This document shows, piece after piece, positions 1 through 12,363 of a stretch of DNA of 64,000 nucleotides. Every line of letters starts with the position of its first letter. The first letter of the stretch is position 1. The translations under genes and the position numbers were made by a program. Origin of the DNA: Beverwykella pulmonaria (Eukaryota > Ascomycota > Dothideomycetes > Pleosporales > Melanommataceae); NCBI GenBank assembly GCA_001599595.1, contig BCHH01000002.1, positions 4,952,615-5,016,614 on the forward strand, in the 5' to 3' direction. Under the pieces are notes generated by a model, which had not been told where the DNA came from, did not search any database, and saw only the letters and a program-made list of their open reading frames with translations.

Positions 1-673
1 AAAAGAAGCTTGTTCTAGCAGAGTCAGAGTCCGCAAGGTACACATATTTCTTTATGCTGCTTACGAATAACCCAGCGTATATCCCCGTGTTGAGAAGGAT
101 AACAATAAGGAAGGGAAGGTCGAAGCAAATGTGTGTTTCATTTATGATGAAAAAATTCAGGAAAGAAGTGAAAGACTAAATCAGATCAATACGGACATGG
201 ATGACCGCCCTTTTTGAGGCTCACGAAATGATGAATGCAGTATACAAGATATTTTAGAGTCTCGTCTCAAGATGGACTGTTCTCCCCGTTTCACAGGTCG
301 TTGAGGCGCAGTCCAATCAAGGTCTCACGCTTGAAGTGGCGCCTACCCTTATTCAGAGCTACAGTCAACATAGTCAACTCGTCGCCACTGAGCCACTACA
401 TAGAAGCACAGATAGCAGCATATTAGAAATTGGTGCACAGTCATTCAGCACATTAACAATATAATAACACAAAAATCTTTCCACCTTTTCAAGTACTCTG
501 CGCGTTTGGTAACATTACTTGATGCTTGGTGGTGGCTGTGCAGGCCTGTGCTTACCACTGACTCAAACATTTCGAGATACATATAAGAGCGGCTCAAAAT
601 GTAAATAAATCGCAACATTTCAAATACTTATTTTCAACCCCCACAATCGAACAAGTAGAACGTATCTCAACCA
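1..673. other. intergenic, left edge
   Basis: No convincing gene. The longest reading frame (235-426, plus) has 63 codons and no recognisable motif. The last 100 bases before the F-box-like gene are AT-rich with a TATA-like stretch (acatataagag near 578-588) about 90 bases before its ATG, a plausible core promoter. Confidence 0.6.
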
Positions 674-1735
674 ATGTCTGCACTACACGCCACACTCCCC
701 ACTCTTCCCACCGAACTCCTCCTCCAAATCTCCACCTACCTCTCCTCTTGTACAACGGCCTGTCTAGCCTTCACATCGCGCCTTCTCTACCTCAAAATTT
801 CCCCGGCCCTATTCTCTCACCTCAAAACAACCGACACTGCCGAGTACACCACGCTCCTCCAACGTCTCCAAAAGGATCGGCCTCAATTACTCAGGTACTG
901 CTCCTCCTGCATCAGCCTGCACGACCGAACTCTCTTCCCATTAGAGGATATTGATGAGGAATATTTCATGTTCCGCGTCCACAAGCCGCTTCCCCCATCC
1001 GGGGAATCCAAAAAGGTAGTCCTCAACGTGAAAACAAGGCACGTCGACTTGGTGCTCCAGCGTAGCGACCGAACCACCGGCACCCTCCACAACGCCGGGA
1101 TGTGCCCGTCACGTCTAACTTGCAAAGGCAAAGTCTTACTTTCGTTTCCAGAAGAAAAGAAAAACAGCAAGGGTGACGACGAGGATAACGACCAGGGTGA
1201 CGACGAGGATAACGACAAGGATGACTGGGACGAGGACACCGAAGAGGATGACAACGCGGGCTTCTCCGCAACAATACTCTACACCGCGCACCAACCGTCA
1301 CTCACACGACGCAAGAATGGTTACGAACCCACATTCACACACCTAACGACCTACAAAATCATCCTCTCAAACCCCCTACACACCTCCTTACCCCACTTCT
1401 CCAATCTGCGTCTCGTACTCAACACGTTAGGAATCCGATGCTGCACGCACTGTCTCGGAGGCGCGATCGAGGACGAAACAGTGTGTAAATTAGTACAGAT
1501 GCTGTCAGGAGAGAAGATAGGGGACTGTGCATGTGCGCTGGGAGCGCCGGAACAGACGTGTGAGAGGCATAGACATAATGGGCTTGAAAGAGAGGGTGGG
1601 TGTAGTTGTAGTACGGATGTAGAGGTTAGGATTGTAGGGGGTTGTGTAGTAGAGATTAGGGTTTGGAGGTTTGGGGGGAGGAGGATGGGGAAGAAGGAGA
1701 GGAGGAGCTTGAGGAAGCAGTTTTTGTTAGTGTGA
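674..1735 (+). CDS. F-box-like protein with acidic repeat and Cys-rich C-terminus
   Basis: Single-exon gene of 353 residues. Residues about 9-45 (LPTELLLQISTYLSSCTTAC and following) fit an F-box, the Skp1-binding helix set of SCF ubiquitin ligases. The rest does not match a substrate-recognition repeat that I know, so the target is unknown. Residues about 165-195 are a very acidic low-complexity stretch built on a 24-nt direct repeat (1172-1219) coding GDDEDND twice. The C-terminal third has Cys clusters (CCTHC, CACA, CSCS) that might bind metal. Codon choice changes along the gene: C-ending codons dominate at the start, and G/T-ending codons dominate from about 1500 to the stop. It converges on the xylanase gene. 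The F-box assignment is moderately sure. The cellular role is not known. Confidence 0.72.
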   Translation: MSALHATLPTLPTELLLQISTYLSSCTTACLAFTSRLLYLKISPALFSHLKTTDTAEYTTLLQRLQKDRPQLLRYCSSCISLHDRTLFPLEDIDEEYFMFRVHKPLPPSGESKKVVLNVKTRHVDLVLQRSDRTTGTLHNAGMCPSRLTCKGKVLLSFPEEKKNSKGDDEDNDQGDDEDNDKDDWDEDTEEDDNAGFSATILYTAHQPSLTRRKNGYEPTFTHLTTYKIILSNPLHTSLPHFSNLRLVLNTLGIRCCTHCLGGAIEDETVCKLVQMLSGEKIGDCACALGAPEQTCERHRHNGLEREGGCSCSTDVEVRIVGGCVVEIRVWRFGGRRMGKKERRSLRKQFLLV

Positions 1736-1964
1736 TGCGGAGATGCGACCGACTTAAGAAACTGCTGGTGGAGATCTGAGTCGAAATGGAGGGGCAAAGC
1801 ACTTCAAACAAAAGGAAGTTGAGAGCCCGTGGTATTCGAAGGAAGGCAGTGATGTGTTTTAATTAGCAGTGAGAGGTAGTAGACATGTATACAATTCCGC
1901 CCAACATCCCATCCATATCCGCCCAAGTAAAATCTACCCTTCTCATTCATCATCAGTAAATCTC

Positions 1965-3937
<1,973 letters not shown>

Positions 3938-5011
3938 CTACTTCCGGCACTCATTCCATAATCTGTCGACGACCTGGAAAACGGCCGTCACGGATTTCAT
4001 GGTTTCCGGATCGATGTGCTGCCCAAAGCGTTGCTGCATTTTGTCCGGATGCCATCGCACTCGCTCCCTCTTCAACATGGCGGCTGCGTCGTCTTTCCAC
4101 ACACTTGAGTGTTCAAAGAAATACTCAATGGCCTCTTTCGAGACAGACGCACACCGCCCGGACGCGACCGGCCACGGGATGATGTCCTGAACTCGGGTTG
4201 CGCTCTCCTGGGCAATATCCTGGTATCCCTTCAGATCTTCCCATTTCTTGGCGTATCTCGTCCAAGCTGCCTCTAATGCCTTGGCCTTCTTTCGTTCTTC
4301 GCCCCGCTTCAAACTCTCCCGCATCTGATGCCGGATATCCCTCCGCTCTTCCTCCCTCTTGGCTGTCTCCTCTTCCATTTGGCGACGGTGCTTGTCCCGA
4401 CGCTTCCGCTGCTCTGCCCTGGCTTCACGCTCCTCGATTATGTGCTCGTGGCTCTTCTCCCACATTTTGGTGCGCACGTACTCTGCATATTCTTCGTCGC
4501 TCATGCGTTCCAACTTGCCGTCAGGGCCCGGCTTTGTGTTTGAGTATACGTGAATGGGCTGGCCGTACACGCCTTCCCAGTACGAAGCGCCTTCGTCATC
4601 GGCAAGCGCATCAAAGAGCGATTCGCGGAATGCTTCATCGGGGTGAAGGCCATTTGCTTCCGGGCTGGCCTGCCCCTCATCGTCCAAGCCATCAAATAGT
4701 GACTCCCGATGTCTGTTGCCGGGGTCTTGGTATTCCCCGCTCCGGGTGAAGGTGTAGTCGTGTATGGTTTCAGCGGAGCTGCGATGCCCACGCCGCCGCT
4801 TGGAGTCTCGATGGGTTCGCCTCGAAGGGCTGCGCTCGTCTGAGCGATGGCGCTTAGATGGGCCGCCTTCTCCTTTACCCTCTCTTTTCCCGTGTCGATG
4901 ATGCCGCTTCGAGGCCTTGGATCCCGGCTCGGACTTCAGGCGGAATTTGGTTGTCTTTGTGGCGCCATAGGCCTCGGCGTCATCGTGCCGCTCGCTAGGT
5001 TGGTCCTCCAT
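3938..5011 (-). CDS. NFKBIL1-type J-domain-like nuclear protein
   Basis: Intronless, 357 residues. The N-terminal third is rich in Arg/Ser/His/Lys (SKRHHRHGKREGKGEGG; RRTHRDSKRRRGHRSS), as in nuclear speckle and splicing proteins. The middle is a long charged helix, probably coiled coil (residues about 195-270). The C-terminus has IIPWP and then RWHPDKMQQRFG, containing the HPD tripeptide of J domains, and ends in a helix resembling the NFKBIL1 (I-kappa-B-like) C-terminus. NFKBIL1 homologues are linked to pre-mRNA processing. An Hsp70 co-chaperone role is possible but the domain is atypical. The start at 5011 is taken because upstream codons overlap the divergent neighbour promoter. It shares a 224-bp divergent promoter with the NSRP1-like gene. 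The family call is from motif resemblance. Confidence 0.8.
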   Translation of the reverse strand: MEDQPSERHDDAEAYGATKTTKFRLKSEPGSKASKRHHRHGKREGKGEGGPSKRHRSDERSPSRRTHRDSKRRRGHRSSAETIHDYTFTRSGEYQDPGNRHRESLFDGLDDEGQASPEANGLHPDEAFRESLFDALADDEGASYWEGVYGQPIHVYSNTKPGPDGKLERMSDEEYAEYVRTKMWEKSHEHIIEEREARAEQRKRRDKHRRQMEEETAKREEERRDIRHQMRESLKRGEERKKAKALEAAWTRYAKKWEDLKGYQDIAQESATRVQDIIPWPVASGRCASVSKEAIEYFFEHSSVWKDDAAAMLKRERVRWHPDKMQQRFGQHIDPETMKSVTAVFQVVDRLWNECRK

Positions 5012-5235
5012 GTTGAGGAGTTTCTTTTTCCAGTAGTGAGGTGTACATAGAGCAAGTGATGCGGAAGTTATTACAATGTGGGTGTGTGGAAGTGTGGAGT
5101 TGTGAGAGCAAAGGTTGGCAACGGCAAGTGGCGAGTAAACACAGTCCGTGCGGCTTGGCATTTGAACAAGGGCAGCGTGCGTCGCGGCTTCTCTCCACAT
5201 CAACTCCACAACAACTCTCACTGCACACACCCGCC
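5012..5235. promoter_or_regulatory. divergent promoter, J-domain gene / NSRP1-like gene
   Basis: The two ATGs are 224 bp apart and face away from each other, so both core promoters and 5' UTRs must lie here. No TATA box is visible on either strand, as is usual for housekeeping genes. The sequence just before the plus-strand ATG (ccgccATGg) is an excellent translation-start context. Confidence 0.7.
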
Positions 5236-6459
5236 ATGGCGTTCAAATTCGGGCTCAATGTCAAGAACAAAAAGGCGAAGGACACAGGCAAGCCTGCGCC
5301 CGGAAGGCGGAAACCCATTTTCGATGACGAAGAAGACGAAGACGTGAAGGGCAAAGCCAAAGCCAAAGACAACGTCGTAGAGATTGGCGAGTTCAATCTC
5401 GACGAGACCCTTGCTTCCACATCTGCCTCGAAATCATCAAAGCCCGCGCCACCATCGAAGCTGAAAGGACCCCCGTCAGGTCCGCCGACGCGCAAGGTCC
5501 AGTCGAAACAAGACGATCCCTCCACGTTCGTCAACCTGGCCAGCATACAAGAGGCAGAGAGGAGAGCGCAGGAAGCCATCCAGGTAGACGCGTCCATTTA
5601 CGACTACGATACCGCGTACGACGCACTTCACGCAAAGTCTGCCATCAAGGCTGCAGCCGAGCGAGAAGACGCGCTCCAGAGGCGCCCGAAATACATGGAC
5701 AATCTCATCGAGTCAACCGAGCTCCGGAAGAAGGATCTGTTGCGGGCCAAGGACAAGCTCTTGCAGCGAGAGCGAGAGGCCGAGGGCGATGAGTTTGCCG
5801 ACAAGGACAAATTCGTCACGGGCGCATACAAGCTCCAACAGGAGGAGGCACGGAAGGCAGAGGAGGAGGAGAGGATCAAACAGGAGGCAGAAGAAGCCAA
5901 CAGGCGCAAAACGGGCATGCAGGGCTTTCATAGGCAGATGTTGATGCAGGAAGAGAAGCGGCACCAGGAAGCTATGGAAGCCGCAGCCCTGGCAGCCAAG
6001 GGGGAGTTGCAGCTGGTGGCCGAGGAGCCAGAAGAGAAGTCGGCAGCCGAGATTGCCAAGCAGTTGATCAAGGAGGGCAAGCACATTATTATGAATGATG
6101 AAGGGCAAGTGGCGGACAAGAGACAATTGCTTTCGGCTGGACTTAATATTGTCGCAAAGCCGAAGCCCGTAGCGACTGCATCGACATCATCCACACGTCC
6201 AACTAGCGCCCAGGCTGGCCCACAAGGCCGCACTGCAACCCAGCGCGCCGTGAGGGAAAGGCAGACGCAGATGATAGCGGATCAAATTGCACAGGTCACC
6301 AAGCGCGCTGCTGATGAGGAAGCTGAAGAGCAAAGAAAATTGGAGCACGCCAGCAAGAGCAGAAAGACCGAGGGCGACATCAGCAGCGCCAAGGAACGGT
6401 ACCTACAGAGGAAGAGAGAGGCTGCAGCTGCGAAAGCGGCAGCGGCGGCGGAGAAATGA
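5236..6459 (+). CDS. nuclear speckle splicing regulatory protein 1 (NSRP1/CCDC55) homologue
   Basis: Intronless, 407 residues. The N-terminus MAFKFGLNVKNKK is typical of this family. Residues about 115-225 fit the NSRP1 N-terminal domain: YDYDTAYDALHAK, then RRPKYMDNLIESTELRKKD and the signature EREAEGDEFADKDKFVTGAYK. The remainder is a highly charged, Ala/Glu/Lys-rich coiled coil, and the C-terminus is Ala-rich. Family members are nuclear proteins that influence splice-site choice. In fungi the molecular role is not well established. The ATG at 5236 gives the conserved N-terminus and a strong start context, although the frame stays open upstream to 5041. Head-to-head with the J-domain gene; the stop lies 147 bp from the convergent GFA gene. 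Confidence 0.9.
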   Translation: MAFKFGLNVKNKKAKDTGKPAPGRRKPIFDDEEDEDVKGKAKAKDNVVEIGEFNLDETLASTSASKSSKPAPPSKLKGPPSGPPTRKVQSKQDDPSTFVNLASIQEAERRAQEAIQVDASIYDYDTAYDALHAKSAIKAAAEREDALQRRPKYMDNLIESTELRKKDLLRAKDKLLQREREAEGDEFADKDKFVTGAYKLQQEEARKAEEEERIKQEAEEANRRKTGMQGFHRQMLMQEEKRHQEAMEAAALAAKGELQLVAEEPEEKSAAEIAKQLIKEGKHIIMNDEGQVADKRQLLSAGLNIVAKPKPVATASTSSTRPTSAQAGPQGRTATQRAVRERQTQMIADQIAQVTKRAADEEAEEQRKLEHASKSRKTEGDISSAKERYLQRKREAAAAKAAAAAEK

Positions 6460-6606
6460 CGGGCGTGGTTAGGCGACTGGCTGCCGTATCTCGTCTCGAT
6501 ACCACCCCGAATGCATGGACCGAGTTCAGTAGGGGTGCTCCCAATGCCAAGGTGTATGTCCAGTACTTGAAACAGACTCTTCACGTGTAATTTTACTAAG
6601 TTCTAT

Positions 6607-7073
6607 CTACAGCCCTGAATCCGTTCCTTCAAATTGCTTGAGGTTCTCCAATGGTGCCAGCCATTTCGATCTAAACGGCGTGAAAATCTCCCCTTGCGGC
6701 TGATGGCGGTCGAAATCTTGGCCCAGCGATCCAGACTGGATGAGATGATAACCTTTGAATCCAACTGCCTCACTCTCCTTCCACAACGTACTGGAGCAGT
6801 TGCCGCAGAAGGAAATTTTGAAAATTGGTCCTTGGCCGGAGTCGAATTCGAACTGTTTTGGTTCGCCCTGTATGCTCATCGAGGACGATGGGACCGTGAC
6901 GTTCGTGGAGAATGCAGTGCCGGTTATCCTTCGACAGTTCAAACAGTGGCAAAGGACCTAAACCAGTCTTATCAGGCTTGATTATGGGCTAATCAGGGAT
7001 GACCAACCGTTTTGACAGGGTTGCCAGTAAAGCTGAAGGTGATCTTTCCGCAGAGACAGCTTCCTATCGACAT
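6607..7073 (-). CDS. GFA/CENP-V domain zinc protein (S-hydroxymethyl-glutathione-synthase-like)
   Basis: Two exons on the minus strand, 7008-7073 and 6607-6957, separated by a 50-nt GT..AG intron; 138 residues. The joined frame reads MSIGSCLCGKITFSFTGNP, then VLCHCLNCRRITGTAFS and ISFCGNCSSTLW. These are the Cys-x-Cys, CxCxxC and CxxC zinc ligands of the GFA family (Cys6, Cys8, Cys25, Cys27, Cys30, Cys73, Cys76). Members bind zinc and sometimes glutathione-linked formaldehyde, but most fungal copies are uncharacterised, so the substrate is unknown. Length is normal for a single-domain member. The splice junction restores the conserved core exactly, which supports it strongly. Confidence 0.88.
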
Positions 7074-8346
7074 TTTTCACACTGGTGACTTTCCTAGTCG
7101 GATAGGTGCAGCTTTGGGAGGCTATCAGGTCGGTCGGCGACAGCATGCGCATATCAGACGAGCGCAAGGTTTCAAGGTCGCAAATGCGGATCGACATGCA
7201 TGAACATGCAGTACCCCGCGTGTTCCCTAAACCGAGCTAGGTACATCCCTCGATGATGATAGTTACTAATCCAACTAAGACGCCAGCTTATCTCCACGGT
7301 TGTTAAAGACTACAGCCCGTTTAAATCATGCCGCACGCAGCACAATGGATTTCTAGAAAGTTCAAATGTACATGATTAATCTTCCACGTGAACTCGCAGT
7401 CCTACAGACGGACCCTAGCGCCGCTTTCTCGGTTCCACAGCTGATTTAGATTTGCGCTCCCGCTCGCCCTCCGCTATTGCCAGTATTCCAACGCCGTTTC
7501 TTCATTTTGCACGCTCATCCGCCGCACCTTTCTCCTGGTCCCAACTCCACAGATGGGTACCAGAGGGTTCATCAGCGAGCCCTTGCGGGTACCCACACGG
7601 CCATGAATAGAAGGCACTCTCTCTACATACATTATTTGCAAAATAAGACACCAGATTGTGGTGTTCACGTTTGGCAGTGTGGAGAGGAAGTTGGTCTTGA
7701 TGCTGATGTTGCGTTTCCGTCGAGCACCGTTGCTGTGTAATGTGAAGTGGCGTATTTGAGGACGTGGGATGTTTACTATTGTTGCTAATTACGACTTCTT
7801 GAAAGCGAAAATGTTGCCAACGGAGTAAAGTGCGAAACCTCCCTGCGAGTGTAGGTCAGCGGCGCCGATGACGGCCAAAACGCAGGCCTACTCTCATCCA
7901 TGAACTACCTAGCCTATACAGTGGTAAAAGACAAGAGAAAGCTAGTCCTCGAGTAGGACTTCCAGAATGGTGTCAATGAATAGGAGAGAGATGCTGGTGG
8001 AGTTCTAGCAACATGTAGATAGATTTCGGAATGGCGGAATTGCGTTCCGAATGCATGTGACGTCACCAAAATAGACGGGCGACAAAGCGACGAGTGACAA
8101 ATGAGAGTCAAGAGACAGAAAGAAATATATGTACTACCTGTTGCACCCAGGGAGAATTATTCACTATTGCACCAACTCTATCCAGCGCCAAAACCCCTGT
8201 GGGCCATTCATGTAGGCATTGACGTGCAAGGATGCCACCTTGCTATCATGCCACGAACGCGCCTTCAAAGCACTCTGTGTATTTCATTTCCATTGCGCTC
8301 AACCCCATATGGCTGTATGCAATCAAGGGAAGACCATGATTGTATC
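7074..8346. other. intergenic, no supported gene
   Basis: About 1.27 kb between the GFA start and the PRCC stop. Small frames (for example 7477-7740 plus and 7474-7668 minus) carry no recognisable motif. The region contains the GFA promoter and the PRCC 3' flank. Nothing else stands out. Confidence 0.55.
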
Positions 8347-9579
8347 TCACCACCCATACTTGTTTCCCGCCTCCCTCTTGTTCCTCCTTCCAGCAGCGAA
8401 ATGCTCCTCCAATGCATCCTTCTGGGTAGTTGCGGCACTGATCAAGCTCTTCAGACTGTTCTTACCTGTCCCAGAGATGGACTTGAGGGCATTGTGCTGG
8501 ACAGTCTCGCCCTGCTGCCGCAGCTGCTCGTTGTGGGCATATTCGGTATCTGTGTTGAAATCCACAATTTTGGCAGACGAGAGATCAAGGCCGTGTCCTT
8601 TCCGGCCAAACAGTTGCCGTCTCTCCGCTTCAGACAAGTTCAGCTCCGATGCCACATTGGTGAGGCTCTGCGGTTGTGCAGACCCGTCCTGGCGGGCGGA
8701 GGACACGGAGGGAGGTGATGCTTGGTAGGCGGCGTTTTCTTCGTCAAAAGCGTCATCTGGCACGCCTGCATCCTCTTCCTCGCCCACTCCATGGAGAAGA
8801 GGCTGGTACTCTCCGTTGGATGGTTCTCTCGCTGGGGCGGCGTGCTCCTCCGCAGACACCGAGAATAGGGAGACCTTCGGCCTTGCGGCAGGCTTAGGAT
8901 GTGGTGACTCTGTGGTCGAAGGCGTCGTGGCAGATGAGGCAGCAAGCGTAACGTCTTCGGTGGTTCTTACAGATGTCCGAGGGGCGGCAGGTTTTTTCTT
9001 CTTCATTCGGCCGACAGACATGGGTACGAATCTGGGCTTCGTAGCTGGCTTGGATTCGGGGACCAGTGCTGGGGCTGCTTCTGCAGCATCCGGTTTGGCT
9101 GCCGCGGGAGCCTCCGTCTTCGGGGGAGGCAGGTTCAGCATCGCCCTGAAGTCCTCCTTCTGCAGAGGCACCTGGTCCTCGTCATAGCTGATCTTCGGCT
9201 CTCTCTTAAAAGCCGGCTCTGCTCCGGTCTTCAAATTGACTCCCACGCCCAGCCCTTTGCCCAGTCCCCTCTTTCCGGATGCATCCCCTCCTGCCGCACT
9301 CACGCTTGGCTTCTTGGGCGCGGGAAGCATGGCATTGAATCCACCAAATCCTCCTCTCCCCGTGCGCGCCTTCTTAGCAGGCGGCCCGTCGACGTCAGCT
9401 TCCTCTTTGTCCGGCTTCTGCCGCAATGCGCCTGGCAGGTTGATCTTGATCTTGCCGGGGTTTGCGCTGTCGACGACTTTCTGGAAGGCCGGCCTCGGTG
9501 CTGGCTTTGCGGTGGTGTTTGGTGCTTGCGGCGCTTCGGCGTCGGAGTCTTCCGAGTCGGAGTATGCGATGAGGTTCAT
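8347..9579 (-). CDS. PRCC family protein (mitotic checkpoint / splicing-associated)
   Basis: Intronless, 410 residues. The start MNLIAYSDSEDSD is characteristic: PRCC proteins open with a short acidic Tyr-Ser-Asp motif. A Pro/Ala-rich, Lys-rich disordered middle follows, including KIKINLPG and GFGGFNAMLPAPK. The conserved C-terminal PRCC block has VDFNTDTEYAHNEQLR, then SGTGKNSLKSLISAATTQK and the terminal RRNKREAGNKYGW. Human PRCC binds MAD2B and spliceosomal proteins. The fungal function is inferred from homology only. The ATG at 9579 is preferred because it yields the conserved N-terminus. It shares a 223-bp divergent promoter with the Sin1/Avo1 gene. Confidence 0.88.
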   Translation of the reverse strand: MNLIAYSDSEDSDAEAPQAPNTTAKPAPRPAFQKVVDSANPGKIKINLPGALRQKPDKEEADVDGPPAKKARTGRGGFGGFNAMLPAPKKPSVSAAGGDASGKRGLGKGLGVGVNLKTGAEPAFKREPKISYDEDQVPLQKEDFRAMLNLPPPKTEAPAAAKPDAAEAAPALVPESKPATKPRFVPMSVGRMKKKKPAAPRTSVRTTEDVTLAASSATTPSTTESPHPKPAARPKVSLFSVSAEEHAAPAREPSNGEYQPLLHGVGEEEDAGVPDDAFDEENAAYQASPPSVSSARQDGSAQPQSLTNVASELNLSEAERRQLFGRKGHGLDLSSAKIVDFNTDTEYAHNEQLRQQGETVQHNALKSISGTGKNSLKSLISAATTQKDALEEHFAAGRRNKREAGNKYGW

Positions 9580-9802
9580 GGCGGCGGAGGTCTGAGATGG
9601 GGCGGTGGTGGAGGAGGAGAGACAGGTTGGGGACCCTGATGGTTGCGGCGGCCGTTGCCAAGCCATTCACCACGACCGCCAACCCGCAAGTCGCGACAAC
9701 ACTCGCTCTATTCCCCCGCCCGCAATGCTTGCATAACCCCCGATTTCAGCTGGTCTGAACGAACAACGACGCAGAGATACTATGATATAGAAGCAGACGG
9801 CC
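9580..9802. promoter_or_regulatory. divergent promoter, PRCC / Sin1
   Basis: 223 bp between two outward-facing ATGs. A TATA-like tatgatatag (9781-9790) sits about 20 bases before the plus-strand ATG, probably too close to serve as its TATA box. Open frames run through on both strands but give no conserved protein. Confidence 0.6.
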
Positions 9803-12363
9803 ATGTCTCTGCTCCAGAACGAGGAGTAAGCCCCACGGCCTTCTCCCGCACCGCCGCGTTCCTAACCAACCCCCCCAGCTTCGTCCTGTACCAGCTACGC
9901 ACCGCGTACCTCTCGTCCATCAAGGACGGCGTTGGCGAGCGCCTTATCAATGTCAACGCCAGCGTCCTAAACAACCCCGCCTTCCGCGCTGCGGGCTGGA
10001 TCCCCAACGCTGCAGACATCAAGCGGACGTACTCGCCTCCCATCCCCACCGCAATCACCTCCGAGTACTTCCAAGCACCGCGATCGGCTGGTCTCAAGGT
10101 TCCAGAGGGCTTCGGCGACGATGAGGAAGAGGGGGGCATGGTGACGGGCGCAGGCGGCAGCAACGACACCGTTGGCCCTACGCTGAATGCGAAGCGACGG
10201 CGCAGAAAGGAGCTGCTGGAAGAAGACGACAGTAGCGACCTGAGCGACGAGAGCGACGACGATGGCGATGCGTCCAGGCCAGCGAATCAGATCAAGTTCA
10301 CCAAAATGCCATTGCGGAACCGCGCTGGCTCCTCTCCCATCCGCGGATCAGCACTGCGGAGTGGGCTCACGGACAACGGAGAGGGGCCCTCGGTCATGGT
10401 CACTTCCCCCTCCAGGCCTCCGGACAGCCGTCTGCGTAGGGGCTCATTGGGTGCTATTGAGACCATCAAAGAGCGGGCGAGAAGAGACACCGTCACGAGC
10501 AGCGAAATGTCTTCCGAGAACGAGTTGGATTCCATTACCTTTCAGAAGAAGAAAGTCAACCCGTACCGCGGCGCCAGAGCAAGCCATCTACTCGCTCAGC
10601 GAATTCAAGAGGATGAACGGGAGCGCCTCGAAGCCCTCGACGAAGGCAACGAATCGGACAGCACCATGTCTTCTGAATTCTCAGGAACCACCGACAACGG
10701 TTCTCTCATAGGGCCTGGCGATAGTGGGCTCAACTCGTCTCCCGCAAACGCACTGGCCAATATGTCTACCCTGACCCCTTTTGCCCACTCATCGCCCAAG
10801 AAGCCACCCAAACATCCAACGCCCACGCTGCAGGCGCTCCCTCCGCCGCGGCCCATCAGTTTTATCCCACCAATCAGTGCGTTAACCCAGGCCCTGCAGG
10901 CCAAAGAGCAAAAGCCATCCAACCCCCTCCAGCGCTTTGCCACATGGTCTGCCGCCAGCGAGGCCCAAGTCAATCCTATCTATGTCAAAATCTACTGTCC
11001 CTTCTCGACGAAACCATCAAAACCTGTCGAACTTCTTCTGAAGAAGTTCGACGACAAGGGCGAGGCAGTATCGGTATCCGAAGCTATTGGTTACGCTTTG
11101 TGGAGGTATCAAGAGGAGAAAATGGAGCCACCATTGTCGGTGCAGCAGATGAACGTCAACCACTGGGTCCTACGAATGTACGATGACGGCGAGGTAGACG
11201 ACGAGTTCCCGCCTTTGACGAGAAACAAAACCATCATGGACTTCGCCTCCAACAACAGCCGTGGCATGCGCCCAAGAGCACGGGAAAAGCCATGGGACGA
11301 GTTCGCACTGGTCGAGGCCAGCGAGCGTGAGATTGCCGAGAATGATAAGCTCACACCCCGCTACAGCCGAGAGGCGGCGGCTGCTGTTGCATCACAAAAG
11401 TCGGAGGGAGCAGAAAGCACAGAGAAGAAACCGCCACCCAAGCCAATGGCTGCCCGAGCAAAGAGCTTCCGCAACCCCATCACCGGGCCGTCGTTTGCGC
11501 CCACTGCAACCCGCAAGGATACAACCACCCTTGCCGATGCACCGTCTATTCCAGTCACCCATTCCGCATCTCGCACAGGCGCTCCGAGGACGGTCGGAGT
11601 TCACTTCACCGACGAGAGCTTCAACACCAGACACATTCCTGTGCCCTGCACTACAGACACGTATATTGCCGAGATCTTCGACAAGGTCTGCCGAGATCTG
11701 CACCTCGACAAAGGACTCTATGTGCTCAAGGTCTCTGGCTCGACAACCGTCGCCCCTTCGGACCGCACAGTCGAGGCACTGGGCACGCGCATGGATCTCG
11801 ACCTTCTTCGACGCCGCTTCGTAGTGGACGGTGTCTTTGGCCTGGCCGGGTCCCCCGGTTCCTCGTCTCCCAATGCACCTCTCATCATATCCACCGGCGG
11901 CGCGCCCAAGAAGACTAAGAAGGGCGACCGCACAGCGGCAGCCGTAAGCGGTCAAGGCCTGATCCACCCTCTCGCCAAGCATGCCGACACGGGACTCACC
12001 CTCACAAACACGTCTTACTATCGGCGCTACCCCGTGCTCCGCAAACAGCCCATGTCCTTCGCTTCCTCTACGGCGCGCATCCTCGCCCTCGACAACGAGT
12101 ACATGCACATTATGCCCGGAGAGACGGGCACCAACAACACGAAAGCACTCTTTGAAGCCCAGCCCAAAACCACCACCGTCCACTTCTCGAGTATTGTGGG
12201 GAGTAAGGTGAGCAAGAAACATCCTCGGATGTTTAGGGTCATTGTGTTTAAAGAGCGCGAGACCAAGCGGTATGATTTTGAGGCGCAGAGTCACGAGGAC
12301 GCGGTGGAGATTGTGAGGGAGATTAAGAGTGGGGTGGAGAGGTTCCAGGAGGGGATGGTTTAG
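9803..12363 (+). CDS. sin1: TORC2 subunit Sin1/Avo1
   Basis: Two exons, 9803-9825 and 9879-12363, 835 residues. The 53-nt intron (gtaagc..ccccag) must be removed to give MSLLQNEDFVLYQLRTAYL, the conserved ascomycete Sin1 N-terminus; without it exon 1 stops at once after MSLLQNEE. The CRIM domain at about 375-500 (IYVKIYCPFSTKPSKPVELL, NVNHWVLRMYDDGEVDDEFP) recruits AGC-kinase substrates. A Ras-binding-like ubiquitin fold lies at about 580-655 (VGVHFTDESF, LDKGLYVLKV). The C-terminal PH domain at about 720-830 begins SYYRRYPVLRK. The intervening sequence is Ser/Pro-rich and disordered. Sin1 is the scaffold of TOR complex 2 at the plasma membrane, controlling Ypk/Akt-type kinases, membrane stress responses and actin. 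Confidence 0.95.

Noticed and set aside
4995..5597. 200-codon minus-strand frame over the NSRP1-like gene
   Set aside because: Antisense shadow of the NSRP1-like exon; Ser/Leu-rich translation typical of reversed Glu/Lys codons.
11392..12294. 300-codon frame antisense to Sin1
   Set aside because: Shadow of a well-conserved gene on the other strand; no independent features.
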